Shown: positions 30,001-32,775 of the stretch, piece by piece | Layout of the letters: each line of letters opens with the position of its first letter | Numbering within the stretch: the first letter of the stretch is position 1 | Assembly (NCBI RefSeq): GCF_039905635.1 | Contig: NZ_CP157000.1 | Span: 1,116,001 to 1,180,000 of the forward strand | Direction of reading: 5' to 3' | DNA: 64,000 nt | From: Microbacterium sp. ProA8 | GTDB lineage: Bacteria > Actinomycetota > Actinomycetes > Actinomycetales > Microbacteriaceae | Position numbers and translations under genes: made by a program | Notes under the pieces: model-generated | Database searches by the model: none | Told to the model about the DNA's origin: nothing | The model's input: only the letters and a program-made list of their open reading frames with translations

Positions 30001-32292
30001 GAGGACGGCGCCACCCGCGTGGTCGCCGGAGACCTCGACGGCGACGGCGCCGGCGGCGCGATCGACCTCATCGCCGTGGGCGGCAGGATCGGCGACGACA
30101 GCCCCGACCGCTCGGCCGACCTCGTCATCGACACCGCCGACGGCGCGCGGCTCTACGCGCACTCGAGCGACGGCCGCACCGGCGTCTTCGTCACCGAGGC
30201 CACCGGGTCGCTCGTCGTGCTGCGCGCCGAGGCCGAGACCGGCGATGTGCGCCTCACGGTGCCGTTCACGGCCGGCGGCCCCGATGAGTCCCTGTTCCTC
30301 ATCGTCGACCCCGACGGACGCACGATCGACGAGCTCGTCGACTTCGCCGAGGGGCGCATCGCGGCCGGCCGTCACGTGACGCTGCTCGTCGGCCAGGACG
30401 TGATCGCACCCGCCGACACTGTGATCGTGGGCGACACCGTGACCATCCGCGCCTCGTTCGGCAAGACGTCGCCGCTGCAGGGCGGATCGCTCCTCTACTT
30501 CGCCGGCGAAGTCACCGGGCACGCGACGCAGATCTTCGGCGGCATGGCCGACGACGACTTCCTCTTCGACGGCACGCTCCTGGGCGGGCACACGATCGTC
30601 TACGGCAGCGCGTCGAACAAGCCCGGCGACACCGACACCGGCGACCGCTTCTTCGTCTGGCGGCTGCAGTCGATGACGGGCAGCCACCTCGCGGCGCCGG
30701 GCGACGACTTCGCCGGCACCGAGGTGCGCGACGCGCTCGTGCTGTTCGGCCACGCGGGCGACAACACGTTCGAGATCCAGACGTGGGGTGCCGACGACCC
30801 CGTGGGCCACGACTACCGGGTGATCGTGCGGGGCGGCGGCGTGCGCTCCGGGATCGACACCCTCTGGATCGACGGCTCGACGGCGGACGACCTGTTCGTG
30901 TTCCGTGCGCTCGCCGCGATCGCCGAGCACCCCGACGCGCGCCGTCCGGGCGTCGTGGCGAGCGTGAACCTCGCCGCCGGCACGGTCGAGCGCATCGCGT
31001 ACGACGAGGGCGTCAACGGACGGCTGACGGTCAACGGCGACGAGGGCGACGACCTGTTCGTCTTCGACGACAACAGCACGCTCACCACGGTGTACGGCGG
31101 CGACGGCGCCGACACGTTCGTCGTCGGCCAGTTCTTCGCGACGCCGCGCATCGAGCCCGACGTGCAGCCGGGCGACGCGTTCCCGACGGTCCACACCGAG
31201 CTCGGGCACGCGAGCATCGGCATCTCCTTCCCGGCGGTGCTGTACGGCGGCGCCGGCGACGACCGCTTCTTCGTCAACGGCCACGCCGCCGAGCTGCGGG
31301 TCGAGGCGACGACGGGCGCCGATCAGTTCCGCGTCCTCGCCGTGCGCCTCGCCGACGGTGCGACCTATCGCCCCAACGGCCTCCTGTCGCTGGACGGCGG
31401 CGCGCACATCTCGCTGGTGACGGTGCTGACGGCGGGGCTCGCCGCCGATATCTTGACGGATGCCGCTGCCGCGGTCACCGGCGGCGGGCTCGACATCGAG
31501 CTGCACGGGGTCGCCGCGCCGACGATCCTGGCGGCCCCGATCATCCCCGTCGCGCCGCGCGGGCTGCCGGGCGACGCGCTGCCCCCGCCCGTGCCGCTCG
31601 TGATCGTGCCGCCCGCCCAGCCAGGCGGCGCCGGCGAGGTCGTCATCGTCGAATCGGGTGGCGCGACCACCCTCGAGACCGGCGTGAAGGAGACGGACTC
31701 CTACACGATCGCGTTGACGACGCCGCCCACAGCGCGGGTGTACATCACGCTCTCGGCGAGCTACGCCGGCGGCACCCCGTATGCGCAGATCTCCATCGAC
31801 GGCGGACTCACGTTTCACGACCGCGTCGTGCTGATCTTCGAGATCGGAGAGACCGGGCCGAAGACGGTCATCGTGCGCCTCGTGCCCACGACCGCACCCC
31901 ACCCGTTCGAGCTGCTGGCGCTCGTGCCGACCGCGGAACCGGGCCCCGGCATGGTCACCGAGACCGTGAGCCACGCGGTGTGGAGCGAAGACCCGCTGTA
32001 CGACCACGCCGCGGCGCGCAACGTGTACATCAACGGGGGAGCGGTCGAACCGGAAGAGCCGGAGGAACCGGGTGAGCCCGGCGAACCCGGCGAGCCGGGC
32101 CAGCCGGGCCAGCCCGGGCAGCCCGGCCAGCCGGGTCAGGGCACGAGCGGCCACCCCGCAGGCGCAGCGGGCGATCGTGGCGACGCGCTCGCCGAGACGG
32201 GCTCGGCGGGTCTGCCCGCCTGGCTGCTGCTCGCACTGGGACTGATGCTGCTGGGTGGCGGGCTGCTCGCCGCGCGCCGCCGCGAGGTGTGA
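1..32292 (+). CDS. Giant LAETG-anchored repeat surface protein (5' end outside window)
   Basis: The frame is open from base 1, so the true start and any signal peptide lie upstream; at least 10,763 residues are visible, about one megadalton. Order seen: a Ser/Thr segment with two Cys (nt 1-135); a Pro/Thr-rich stalk (nt 136-760); a beta-rich head ending near a 'YDGLEPV' motif (nt 760-1360); 14 tandem ~385-residue repeats rich in Ala/Thr/Gly/Val (nt ~2160-18382); degenerate repeats; two clusters of an 'HGL..G..V.Y' module; three RTX-like turns (nt 31030-31281); a PGEPGQ collagen-like spacer (nt ~32045-32140); LAETG, a hydrophobic helix and an RRR tail. Such composition and the sorting signal indicate a cell-wall-anchored adhesin or matrix protein; the ligand is unknown. 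Beta-solenoid folding is inferred from the alternating hydrophobic pattern. There are no internal stops or frameshifts. Long open antisense frames across the gene are GC artefacts. Confidence 0.93.
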   Translation, partial: PEPPASPFGPNCRQVTTGATPGASGGSNSSTTSTSSTSLVCGPGTVNPGTIGTNPSPAPTPTIPGLPTPTPTPTPPTPPQPTVPPAPTPSPSPTPAPTPAPEPSPAPQPTGTPEASGRWVGATAALAVRPFEAAGQTADAATDAPVPEPAPQHAVPAAEPPAPAAPAPAAEPAPANPSPAEPPAGETPATAPAATDPATTDPATTDPSTTDSAPTDGATTGSTAPEGTETTDGATDPAAPATEPAATPEAPAAWSVTATGDVTVTTAGDDIVITADGVQTRRAAASVSAIDITAGGRVTLPAALGLAVSVHGAAALAVSGSGLTWSSDGAGAGQVSGVSFSGVGELVAAGGGHRLTGPAADTTWTVTGDGAGTVASQRFTGFASLLGAAGNRDDFVIAGGHIGFVHGGGGGYDVLRFTGSHGAMISRPTGPQSGTIRLQGREIAYDGLEPVGPADVADFDLADATDGDTIEIAPDAGNAGYLLVRSLANAFESHSVRPLASFKVTSTGKGAVIRIVGSLTFLGVTFLFEATRVVMDAGSTLDAGTGDVTFTATDASTDDTPALAEVVLTDATVRGGDITATATATSTVDTGATVGLALGESTSSAAVRLQGATRVEATGSVVLQSTSTATLTTTSTGTGADAAVDAAVAHATIDNAATTEITDTASVQAGGAVTLSAKTVTTATTSADATAATAGAGIATTDATTRTAATIDTASAQGVVAGGLLTLLADSIHALSTTAKASPGGSTANGTSPSATTATAGQPGGLASAPGGTIGVAGALAFSQLDQQTIATLGSATPAVPFQSGTGIGVSAVSSGSATTDADASAVGGSAAGVGVAVSANVADLVTEARIRSAALGAPQVEASAVAAPRTAGETNEYSAEAISGAGGASSVGAAGSLAVNAATLLTRAAIDTGATVTAPTADISLTARADNDTIARAIPGAQAGATTGVGASVALDIVNDVTRAEVADGVTLTGAKDLSLTADTTAPATTEARGGVASDAAIATVLALTISNVSTIARLGTGAPLSLAGTYTSTATQRAPLSTTATGNVDAEDGAAVSAVLALTFADHAVRSELARDIAAALAVILRATALASSATTATSSATGAPGEDDPTSQTPAAQSGDARAWADALAPAAGAAGDGTGGSGSVPLPTPSTPQGEVTVTAALALNVHHLTADVSVSGISIEAPTVTLEALANLSAASTATGSPSTRAPPAGTSIAAAVAINLADVDVRAEVGPSTTVTADTLRLSAGVAPQNAAGAADGTHRFTTTATGGQGAGGDLGIAGSVALSVIVLRSAAGLTAGPDAPVVTFAGATRSLVVEASSSAETVSRALLSDTGAGTPTTGIGAAFALTSVDHITVAAVGADAVLTGTDDLTLTANAADVARSEAQGSARGADAAIAPFSAVTLSTVTTRAELAAGAVTALTGALAVSAAQRATASSTATSATGTTAGTAVGAALAVTVANHGVQATLGRALDVVGTVTLTATSVSASVATATASAAGAPENAGDSGDPANPGGAAGDGVDQAVTGARDHADTVATAAGGSGSGTAATPSAASSQGQVNAAAAIAVVVATVSVQASVAAALTADGAVTIIAGENSDAASSADGSASQGTDATIGAAVALTFATVVNRALIATGGAVTAPSLTVLARTHVDGADTTSTFGAASVAGAGGGKLSVAGSLAIAIVDHDTLASIDGSAGGGAVTVTATGVVASNVTALPAGAGVTDAADLGLGAAVALSLFTVDAVAGLGDGGTLTAPTSLTVTAESTTTATAEARMGASGGGVAITPAVAITLSTVTARARIGTGPLATVSGPVTVSARQTATAGTVAGAIVVGAGDAGVGVALALTVANHAVATELARSLTANAVTLTAVGVTDAASTSTASSAGAPENAADSGDPSSPGGAAGTGVDDTVAAERAHADATSAAHGGPGTGAATTPSASSSQGGVNAAAAIAITLATARSAVDLAAGIAVTATGAVALTSRANIDAASNADGSASQGADATIGAAVAVTRAEVDTDAVVPAGVSITAGALTLTAGTTPDTGDETSTFGARSVAGAGGGKVSVAGSFALAIVNHRTRAAMAGTATVSGAIVTVAASSARATDVKALPAGAGVTGATDLGIGAAVALAVVTAATLAEIADGGTVTGAGSVDVTAASTATDAVEARMGASGGGVAVSPAVAVALATLGTTARIGTGPALVATGAVMVSAIQKATTSATAGAIVVAAGDAGIGAALALAIANPTVQAQWARAITAAAATLRASSVSATTTVATASSAGAPENDADSGDAANPGGAAGTGVDGAVAAERTHADSTATANGGATSGATATPSASSSQGGVNAAAAIAITLVSATSRTLIDPGVVVTTSGAVTLESLANTDASSSADGSASQGADATIGAAVAITLADVVNAAVLPAGATLLAGSLVVTAGVAVDGADQTATFGARAVSGAGGGKVSVAGSFALAIVDHDTRASLAGAATLTGGAAAVTAASRTATTVSALPAGIGVTDAGDLGVGASVALALVTDRTTAELADGGTLTGASSLTISATSETTVTVEARMGAQGGDVALSPAVAVGLSTVSTSARVGTGAPLSVTGALDLAATQTSTASVTSSSQVLAAGDAGIGLALALLIAQHGVLAALARSATGGSASLRATSRSTSAANASASAGGAPGSSGGGGGSGTGVDDAVAAERAHADTTSTAHGGSGTGAAATPSVSSSQGGVNAAAAVAVTLATVDAAASLGSGATLTVAGAAELASAANTDAASSADGSASQGADATIGAAVALTLATVTNRAVVPTGAAVVAGSLVVSAGVAPNGADTTSTIGAQSVAGAGGGDVSVAGSFALAVVNQTTRAGIDGSVTLTGGDVTVSATSAVATTVKALPAGAGVTDAGDLGFGASVALALITDKTAAELGDGSSVSGARDLTLAATATDSAIVEARMGAAGGGVALSPAVAVALSNVTTWTRLGTGVLTLTGSLTATATQTATAGTTASAAVLGAGDAGVGVGLALNIANHTVTSSLLRSVSVGGAVTLRASSASTSTSSASASAAGAPENSSGGGAGGGVDGAVAAERAHADSASTANGGDGAGSATAPSASSSQGGVNVAAAIAITLSTVRAETLIAGGVGVTAAGTVTLATSANTDAASSADGSASQGADATIGAAVAITLADVVNHAVVPAGVTITAGDLVVSAMMTANGADTIATIDAQSIAGAGGGSVSVAGSFALAVVNHITRAAIDGMVNLTSSDVTVTASSAVSTTVKALPAGAGVTDAGDFGFGASVALALITDKTTAELGDGAQITGAEDIVLTASATDTATTEARMGAAGGDVALSPAVAVTLSNVTTTSRLGAGGVLALSGSLTATATQNATASTTASAAVLGAGDAGVGVGLALTIANHTVVSALARGVTAAAVTLGASSVSSSSSSASASAAGAPENSSGGGAGTGVDSAVAAERAHVDSASTANGGDGAGSATAPSASSSQGGVNVAAAIAITLSTVRAETQLSPGITVNTQGTVTLSSSANTDAASAADGSASQGADATIGAAVAITLVDVTNRATVPAGVTITAQSLVATAGVTANGADTTATIGAQSIAGAGGGSVSVAGSFALAVVNHLTRADIDGTVSLTGGDATLTSTSSVATTVKALPAGAGVTDAGDFGFGASVALALITDKTSAELGDGGTLTGARHLTLTATATDAATTEARMGAAGGDVALSPAVAVTLSNITTTTRLGTGALSLTGSLTATATQTATATTTASAAVLGAADAGVGVGLALTIANHTVTSDLARSVAAGGDVTLRASSVSSSSSSASASAAGAPENSSGGGAGTGVDSAVAAERAHVDSASTANGGDGAGSATAPSASSSQGGVNVAAAIAITLSTVRAETLIASGLAVTAGGTATLVTSANTDAASSADGSASQGADAPIGAAVAITLADVVNQAVVPAGVTVTAQSLVATAGVTPNGADTTATIGAQSIAGAGGGSVSVAGSFALAVVNHLTRAAIDGTVALTGGDATLGATSIVVTTVKALPAGAGVTAAGDLGFGASVALALITDKTTAELTDGSTLTGARNLTLTATATDTATAEARMGAAGGDVALAPAVAVALSNVTTTTRIGTGALTLTGSLAASAIQTATAGSTASTSTVGAADAAIGVALALTIANHIALTTLARNVTAGADVSLRAASVSGSASTASASAAGAPQSTGGGGSSGSGVTDAVAAERAHADSTSTANGGDGAGTATAPRPESSQGEVNAAAAVAITLATVRSETIVAPGVTTIQAAGTVTLASSANTDAASAADGSASQGADATIGAAVAITLANVLNQAIIPATLTVTAGGLVVSATVTAAGADTTATFGARSVAGAGGGDVSVAGSFALAIVNHTTRAGIDGTVVLTGGDVALTAASATATTVAALPAGAGVTDAGDFGFGASVALSLLTHRTSADIADGVSLTGARHLSLTATATDAAVTEARMGAAGGDVALAPAVAITLSNVTTWTRIGTGSLTLSGSLSMSATQKATAGTTASAAVLDAADAAIGVSLALTIANHTVTTALGRDTTAGVDVLLRASSVSESSATASASAAGAPENDEDSGDASNPGGAAGTGVNELAAAERAHADDVANAHGGEASGDQAAPTAQSSDGAVNVAAAIAITIATVRAETIVEPVVSALTAGGTVTLASSANTDAATSADGSASEGGDAAIGAAVALTLANVSNRAVVPATLTVTARDLVASATVTADGGDVTATMGAQAVSGAGGGKISVAGSFALAVVNHTTRAAVDGTVVLTGGDVTLTAASAVASTVKALPHGDGVVATGDAGVGASIALNLVTDRTSAEISDGVSLAGARNVTLTATATDAATTEARMGAKGGDVAISPAVAITLSNVTTWTRIGTGVLTITGSLAMSASQKASADTTASAAALDAADAAIGVSLALTIANHAVTSALGRNVTAGANVGLAAFGVSASSARASASAAGAPENEDSGDPGNPGGGSGTGVDQLAQRERENADDVSTDNGGADSGATQNPRAETSAGPVSVAAAVGIVVSTVRAETLVEPQVTAIVATGAVTLASSVNTDARSAGDGSAAGEGDATIGAGVALTFSTTVNRATVPATLTVTAHDVTLSATVTADGADTTSTFGAAASSGAAGGNVSVAGSVAIAIVTTDTVAAVYGTLVLTGGDVTLTARSAVAGTVTALPIGDGSSGTGDAGIGASFALTLDTHRTTALIADGVAVTGSDDVRLTAEATDATTTEARMGAKGGGVAVAPAVAIVLSNITTLARIGTGTLATTGDVVLRATQKAAAENSATAAAIATDDAAVGISLALTIANHTVTAVLGRVTVAGGDLTLHAFSWSRSSALAVASAAGAPENDEDAGSGDPANEGGAAGTGVDEQVGGQRDYTDQVAGEYGVEGTGDTDTPNAETSGGPVNVAAAVGIVIATIRALSIVEPQVAEITAGGTVTLSSSQNTDAASGGDGSSSKGGDAAIGVGVAITYVDVVNRSVVPATLTVRAHALAVLATITIDGADDTSTIRAVAASGAGGGKISVAGSVALGLVWFDTLAAVSGRVVLTGGDATIAAGSKIDTTVKALAAGEGVVATGDAGVGASFALALVTSDTHARLDDGIELTGADDLTIAAASESRTTTEARMGAKGGDVTVTPAIAITVSNARTSASIGTLAAAPITVTGAVLISATQHTVARTTAGAVATDAGDAAIGVAIALNFAFDAVTATTRRSIIAGESVAFTAAGSSLNGAEAAASASGAPGESSGDAPAGGVDGQVQQQRDYANAESVQQGGSGVQNSASPSASTSDGGVSVAGAIALSIADVSYTAWLPDALQITAGGHVWFTSSAQVDGIVKADGTALAQDDAGVGVAVALNLVFLTNRAWLGEDAVVSGNGFTAAARMTAVGADTTHDFSAIANAGAGSTDVGVAGAVALNIVTDSTEAWIPSTARVDFGTGGVEIAAHNHRTDTAKAKADATGGGSSTGVGASVAINVIADDVTRAEIEDGADVTGGDDVTVRAAHSDTVVNEVTAGSEGGTAVSPAVGINIVLPVVLARIGTPGPRAFVAAGDVVVHASHTGSVGVRGDAEAAGDTAVGAIIVINVVDVSVRAGVVRNVAAGSLWLIAHDELHTSAIGSASAGGAPMADESDPSSPQNSDQQAQSQLDNTPVTAGRTSALPSASSNVDSANSSANGESGQQSDGVGVGAAVTVNWVTVESIAALAPGLVVDVDGIFAALASNETDATARATGSSGKIQGGDNIGAAVALNVVTVVNRGSVGAGARITASSVAVTGLTPDGARNDFQAWGIAAAGGSSDTAVAGSVAVQVLHLDNEAVIGAGSTLEIAGGVSLDASNPMGLSAIAASGALTLDGNGVGAAIVVQYVDTSTRAIIESSFATPAIVTAGGAIIGRATASLVPLAAPEVPLLGDLGDFTGVAIGAAAGNGDAAVGGSLIVNVTNRTTQAGIGDGAVVNQGIASAAGQHLSFTASDQTRFVDVAGALGLSTGSAGIGFGLVLGIHNKDVRAWVGRGTTADLGGSVWLIATAGEQFTGVAVSGGVADDVGLGGAFVILIVNQGSGAPGTRAYIDSSAATPTSVRALGAVTIGASDPLGVTGFAGGVGGAGTAGVGLSSVVLVRTGIVDAWVAERAELRARGGAGLTLTAAQSEDLWSVAAGGSVGGTVGVTGAATVGVQHNTTHAHLDRGVTLDGVAAGGSAGAHLAATDTTVLRGIAGQAAIGGTAGVGLGGDVQVVDKSTQAWIAPEAIVAISGDLTVDATSSEDVTSVAAGASIAGTVAVSANAAVSVYTIVTKAFVGEVCAAAVATEGACVASRAVVVAGGSARIAANEVLTMDIVSGSVAASGTASVGLTAAVPVITKTTAAFVGDLSRVTALGGGAGLTAAGAFGVSYIDTRFTPQTAIVGGDQLELGYAHGIEHRQAVSYDAGGGQPIIGLTPGATYYALVDALFPTRLRLSLTPGGAAIPLASPARPGQSHRIFPTDEATVPGRFAPYLTPSADVDGLTDTVTLPYDMPGGDADASDGSYTATPLVTGDAVVYTANGDTPIAGLVDGGTYYVVMTGPHSFRLARTKCEALPTADGCSSAAPVVTIDIDESGSTGRAHSFVRQGMQPPGDPARITGKRVLTQAPGAVYGVAVIANNSDEILAVGASAAVAATAGVGAAGNVNVVTADTDAFIGRAARINDDNTGAVPWQKVTVAAAGAFRQLMVSAALGGGMAGIAVNAAVDIVNVDIDAQIRDGAVVRSAGDVALTARGSEEITAASASAGAGVAGIAVAVATIVVDSHTHALTGSGVTIDAGNNVLVRADDATSLTTVAGGIGVGFVGGGAGVAVVVFTKDTRASIGPSNIVDARALRGWSMGAIPLGTATDTSFPTSSQSGLAVVATSEQDVFGMALAAGGGFVGVAGAVNVTLITGDTIATIEPNARVNTDRSAVGAAQGVSVSAGDRTDAFTLGGGLGVGFVGVAGGVDIGVVDIAVGAGIGDFAVVHASDDIRVQAMSIRSIQTFALSFGAGAVGVAGSVSVWSAGVAPSGSYDDGGGAKDGLSGSGGTAQGQADEYSSGSGENGYGSILHGANDTSGTATADRKQQGLAAAQAGVAAATPGAGVVTSRLSVPAVRGTTSRIGFGATVIAGDDVAVTAVARDAFFGLVGSGSGGIGAVGLSLLVASLHTVVDAGIEPFATVTAGGDVSVRAEARERTEVWAFSGQLGVVAVAGQIVVLDTDSRQRAHVDDGAAIPAAGGTVTVAAAADRRIAPTAFGIALALGALGAAVADVEATGDTVARVGAVTLGAVSPVGGIAISATSTIVVPVLVFSVSLGVAGTINGAAASAEISGRTAAEYAGTAWVAGGVSIVADATNTVETDTANAQGGAVTVGVTFARSTVSRTTSALATPGSWFGAGGGIAMRATSRNHTDADMLGGAIAAIAAAYMNPEARVTGPTWARFAANVAASGSLVVEAQGQNRATARARVASVGILGAGQGVEVVANVAPSASVTASIDSGTVFSSGLVGVRAVILTDGGGGNVASAIIQALAGGLVSVGVYTASARLEGATLAELSSTVGASGAVEATANATNTVTGETWTFGAGLFTVSVSIVDAQVLEAAGTRASVFGPVWSSGPTNVSARAVNTATAETDAASIGFITGNVTVPTARIAAATVAELRASLVGNGLSVAADGTNTATAAVDYVSFGFLSGGLGGAIAEIVGTAAVRAIVDAGIAPVYAGPGAVSISARSANTASADMVSSSLAAFQISGLLPVATVAAPTTASFASGSASSGSFSVSASSRNAADATAKLKALSIIGVRGTMAQATITESAATTATVTGSVALAASGAVSVLAESRDGTHARADIDSAGGGLIDAGVFAALAMLRAPVTAAFDGSVTASTGVSVRAVGHAKADATITAFQVALVGISGSVVASEVDGTAAVSSRYGTGFLVTSGAALVETLLTSSATAKSDLVSGGLVVAGVSVPTARIAAAAVADAAGRQFGGTSLAVRATATRTVAATSGSLALGLIAVSISSAEALISQSAVTRARVHNGATVDAPAAAISVDATATNSANAAGGGVNGGAITVGVAKPKAFVDGSTLAHFAATVPAAASLGVHATTTDTATARLASTAIGAITISDGAAWARVRPTAEAIVGTGTPIVVAGDIDVRAAAQPVSRSFAENFSAAALAVSSNRALAETFPTVRLSVANGTTLRAGGAVTLTAHQNSATPPPLPVYAFDAVTGVDLGSNTITLSGAHTLDDSATVTYDRSGGSGVGGMTDGAEYGVIVVSPTQIQLGAAFEAAQVDPVNDVITFTRQHNFVEGQRVFYTATGFGVAGLANGHAYRVRVLDDFRIQLIDADTPSAPVEFDGGDVDEANGLIVAPHSYSDGQMVQYLAPDARASFYSTRVDIVVDAEGSPVQVGSPPVFQTEDNNVIAVRQHGLQTGDAVVYRSTGGALGGLAQNTTYWVIRIDGNRIQLAASQCEALGTCDDGGGGLIPVTALGLAPDVSESGRSIIHQLFQPGQQPIAGLQNGQVYEVCNATPGSFALKLIELLGVCFPIPLGANGSVGTSRFVPAVVDLGPALGGGKLVLDLTAAGTGIQHLRVSTMAPSLPAGTYSEAKVAGDGLGFIQVGETEPRVDVNATLDLTIGDGARIAAGGDIGVHALNTAAAVADGTSGGLGFISITHARAIVSAKATTTVSVRPGTDLSTTGGSVTIDPLTLASGNAYAYSDAGGFGHGTEAQTRADLGTTSHVRLDGRITAWNDISASSSTAMQSELRAGASGGSFAGSSTSGDCEDDPCHIVANNDTTLTVGGSAHLEADNVTLEAQMISTSLLDHNRSNGDGAFEDSDARSEVTLSSNAHVHLVDGAKIIGYQTVTIRAQHFDLRLVADARATCGCFGGDSDADAIVRYNATSSVTGEAGVRIRTATLRVEALHQQVVVDPRASTGGGFIDFGGDDDSADDNRHRWIEWNSDVVLHAADPTLVVDATGRIVKKYAVTVRDDLGTLYTLGQVIPEGREIVVDPIENNGGGSATYFINNPAGSQVGTLTGDRGTLQVQNTFDFVRLHNHSSRLLRVNGISVVNLDDVGATVNVQAEVSSAFRFHIGRPIFLPTFVDIANWTGPGTPDIVLDGYIDNPIGTTRVINDHGDIWAEGDGRIRTNVAQLHADQGTIGASFSLFGFDIRLPIPVVLVQSDYLVDDVDPTRLVQLVADARDDVVLDLTYSARMPAGSPYADTAFQPAIGPIHAGDDIDILVNDSLYGSDVPPMSSYWVQVNVTHPPSNTTVPPTGQYHTYFHPDPGPWGGFDDPVLVAWGTVNVLRDSAYEFTDLSAGDDIVVRHPSTATVISFDVISNVDATLTSMRFPQLSYSTQDFDGEITLLTNGEIYDYETIADLRVGTITSTADDVTLQTAQSTASILDEGTIDDGTPRVAGRDIVLIAGLDSGRIGGYDLDGFFDIAPDFLEIQSSLSGRGSVTAFAGGDILLDQVARNLWVRYALAIDGDVSLRTRSGSILADVEDGATRVVAGDLDGDGAGGAIDLIAVGGRIGDDSPDRSADLVIDTADGARLYAHSSDGRTGVFVTEATGSLVVLRAEAETGDVRLTVPFTAGGPDESLFLIVDPDGRTIDELVDFAEGRIAAGRHVTLLVGQDVIAPADTVIVGDTVTIRASFGKTSPLQGGSLLYFAGEVTGHATQIFGGMADDDFLFDGTLLGGHTIVYGSASNKPGDTDTGDRFFVWRLQSMTGSHLAAPGDDFAGTEVRDALVLFGHAGDNTFEIQTWGADDPVGHDYRVIVRGGGVRSGIDTLWIDGSTADDLFVFRALAAIAEHPDARRPGVVASVNLAAGTVERIAYDEGVNGRLTVNGDEGDDLFVFDDNSTLTTVYGGDGADTFVVGQFFATPRIEPDVQPGDAFPTVHTELGHASIGISFPAVLYGGAGDDRFFVNGHAAELRVEATTGADQFRVLAVRLADGATYRPNGLLSLDGGAHISLVTVLTAGLAADILTDAAAAVTGGGLDIELHGVAAPTILAAPIIPVAPRGLPGDALPPPVPLVIVPPAQPGGAGEVVIVESGGATTLETGVKETDSYTIALTTPPTARVYITLSASYAGGTPYAQISIDGGLTFHDRVVLIFEIGETGPKTVIVRLVPTTAPHPFELLALVPTAEPGPGMVTETVSHAVWSEDPLYDHAAARNVYINGGAVEPEEPEEPGEPGEPGEPGQPGQPGQPGQPGQGTSGHPAGAAGDRGDALAETGSAGLPAWLLLALGLMLLGGGLLAARRREV
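2160..18382 (+). repeat. Tandem array of 14 long in-frame repeats
   Basis: The recurring 'GAPEN'-type linker starts at 3313, 4504, 5659, 6826, 7993, 9139, 10282, 11425, 12568, 13717, 14887, 16054, 17239 and 18382, giving periods of 1143-1191 bp. Three successive periods are exactly 1143 bp (381 codons). One earlier diverged unit begins near 2160. Each unit has a Gly/Ser/Pro linker, a charged helix-like segment (AVAAERAHAD), a 'SSQGGVN' motif, and about eight strand-rich sub-repeats that include 'EARMGA.GG', seen in 11 units. Units around 9.1-12.6 kb are the most alike; runs of about 100 nt are identical, for example near 10735-10830 and 11878-11970. Confidence 0.9.
20698..21340 (+). repeat. 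First cluster of 'HG..V.Y / GL..G..Y' modules inside the giant protein
   Basis: Two copies of a ~65-85 residue module are visible. It follows the pattern 'hydrophobic strand, HGI/HSF, V.Y, P I.GL..G.TYY.., R.. L..T'. They interrupt the alternating beta repeats and carry most of the aromatic and Cys residues of this stretch. They look like a small separate beta domain inserted in the fibre; the function is unknown. Confidence 0.6.
26155..27170 (+). repeat. Second cluster of 'HG..V.Y / GL..G..Y' modules inside the giant protein
   Basis: About four more copies of the module found at 20.7-21.3 kb occur here. Examples are 'HTLDDSATVTYDRSGG', 'HNFVEGQRVFYTATG' and 'HGLQTGDAVVYRSTGG', each followed by 'GL..G..Y.V...' and an 'IQL' strand. 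The cluster separates the repeat-rich central region from the less repetitive C-terminal 5 kb. Confidence 0.6.
31030..31281 (+). other. RTX-like calcium-binding turns in the giant protein
   Basis: Three segments fit the GGxGxDxhx hemolysin-type nonapeptide loosely: 'NGDEGDDLFVFD', 'YGGDGADTFVVG' and 'YGGAGDDRFFVNG'. Arrays of this kind bind Ca2+ in exported proteins and fold outside the cell. There are only three spaced turns, so this is a weak version of a classic RTX block. Confidence 0.55.
32188..32289 (+). other. C-terminal cell-wall sorting signal (LAETG)
   Basis: LAETG is followed by a ~20-residue hydrophobic helix (PAWLLLALGLMLLGGGLLAA) and the basic tail RRREV, which is the standard tripartite sortase signal. 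LAxTG instead of LPxTG is the form used by class E sortases of high-GC actinobacteria. No sortase gene is in the window. Confidence 0.9.
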
Positions 32293-32322
32293 CGGCGCGT
32301 GCTCGCCGCCTCCGGGCCGACG

Positions 32323-32328
32323 TACGCT
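32323..32328 (+). promoter_or_regulatory. -10 box of a leaderless transcript (TACGCT)
   Basis: TACGCT lies exactly 6 nt before the ATG at 32335, and there is no Shine-Dalgarno sequence between them. This is the typical actinobacterial arrangement in which the mRNA starts at the start codon. Confidence 0.5.
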
Positions 32329-32334
32329 GGTGCC

Positions 32335-32775
32335 ATGCCGCTGACCGGAGAGTACAAGCCGTCCACGTCCGAATGGGCCCGCAAGCAGGCCGAGACGTTC
32401 GAGCAGACCAACGGCGAGAAGGCCAACACCCTGCGCGGCGTGCCGATCATCGTGCTGACCACGGTGGGCGCGAAGAGCGGGGCCCTGCGCAAGACCGCAC
32501 TCATGCGCGTCGAGCACGACGGCCGGTACGCCGTCGTCGCGTCGAAGGGCGGAGCACCCGACGAGCCCAAGTGGGCCGAGAACATGCGTCGCCAGCCCCA
32601 CGTCGAGCTGCAGGACGGCGACGTCCGCCGTGACTACACGGCACGCGAGCTGTCGGGCGACGAGCGCACCGAATGGTGGGCGCGGGCGACCGCCGTGTGG
32701 CCGGACTACGACAACTACCAGACGAAGACCGACCGCCAGATCGCGATCTTCGTGCTGGAGCCCCGCGACGGGTGA
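32335..32775 (+). CDS. Nitroreductase/deazaflavin-dependent oxidoreductase (DUF385, Ddn-like)
   Basis: A 146-residue protein of the split-barrel Ddn/DUF385 family, whose members use coenzyme F420 to reduce quinones or other substrates, or bind F420 or fatty acids. The family pattern is visible: '[14 protein letters not shown]' near residues 45-60, '[18 protein letters not shown]' near 63-80, then 'N(M)[11 protein letters not shown]'. The ATG at 32335 was chosen over an in-frame upstream start at 32299 because the family begins here and a TACGCT box sits 6 nt upstream. It overlaps the next gene by 4 nt (GTGA), so the two are probably translated together. The substrate cannot be told from the sequence. 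Confidence 0.85.
   Translation: MPLTGEYKPSTSEWARKQAETFEQTNGEKANTLRGVPIIVLTTVGAKSGALRKTALMRVEHDGRYAVVASKGGAPDEPKWAENMRRQPHVELQDGDVRRDYTARELSGDERTEWWARATAVWPDYDNYQTKTDRQIAIFVLEPRDG

Noticed and set aside
31640..32030. Calx-beta domain near the end of the giant protein
   Set aside because: A beta-rich segment with some likeness in pattern, but the acidic Ca-binding residues could not be matched, so no call was made.
1..32292. Modular synthase (PKS/NRPS) as the identity of the giant gene
   Set aside because: No ketosynthase, adenylation or carrier motifs. The composition is Ala/Thr/Gly/Val-rich with an LAETG anchor.
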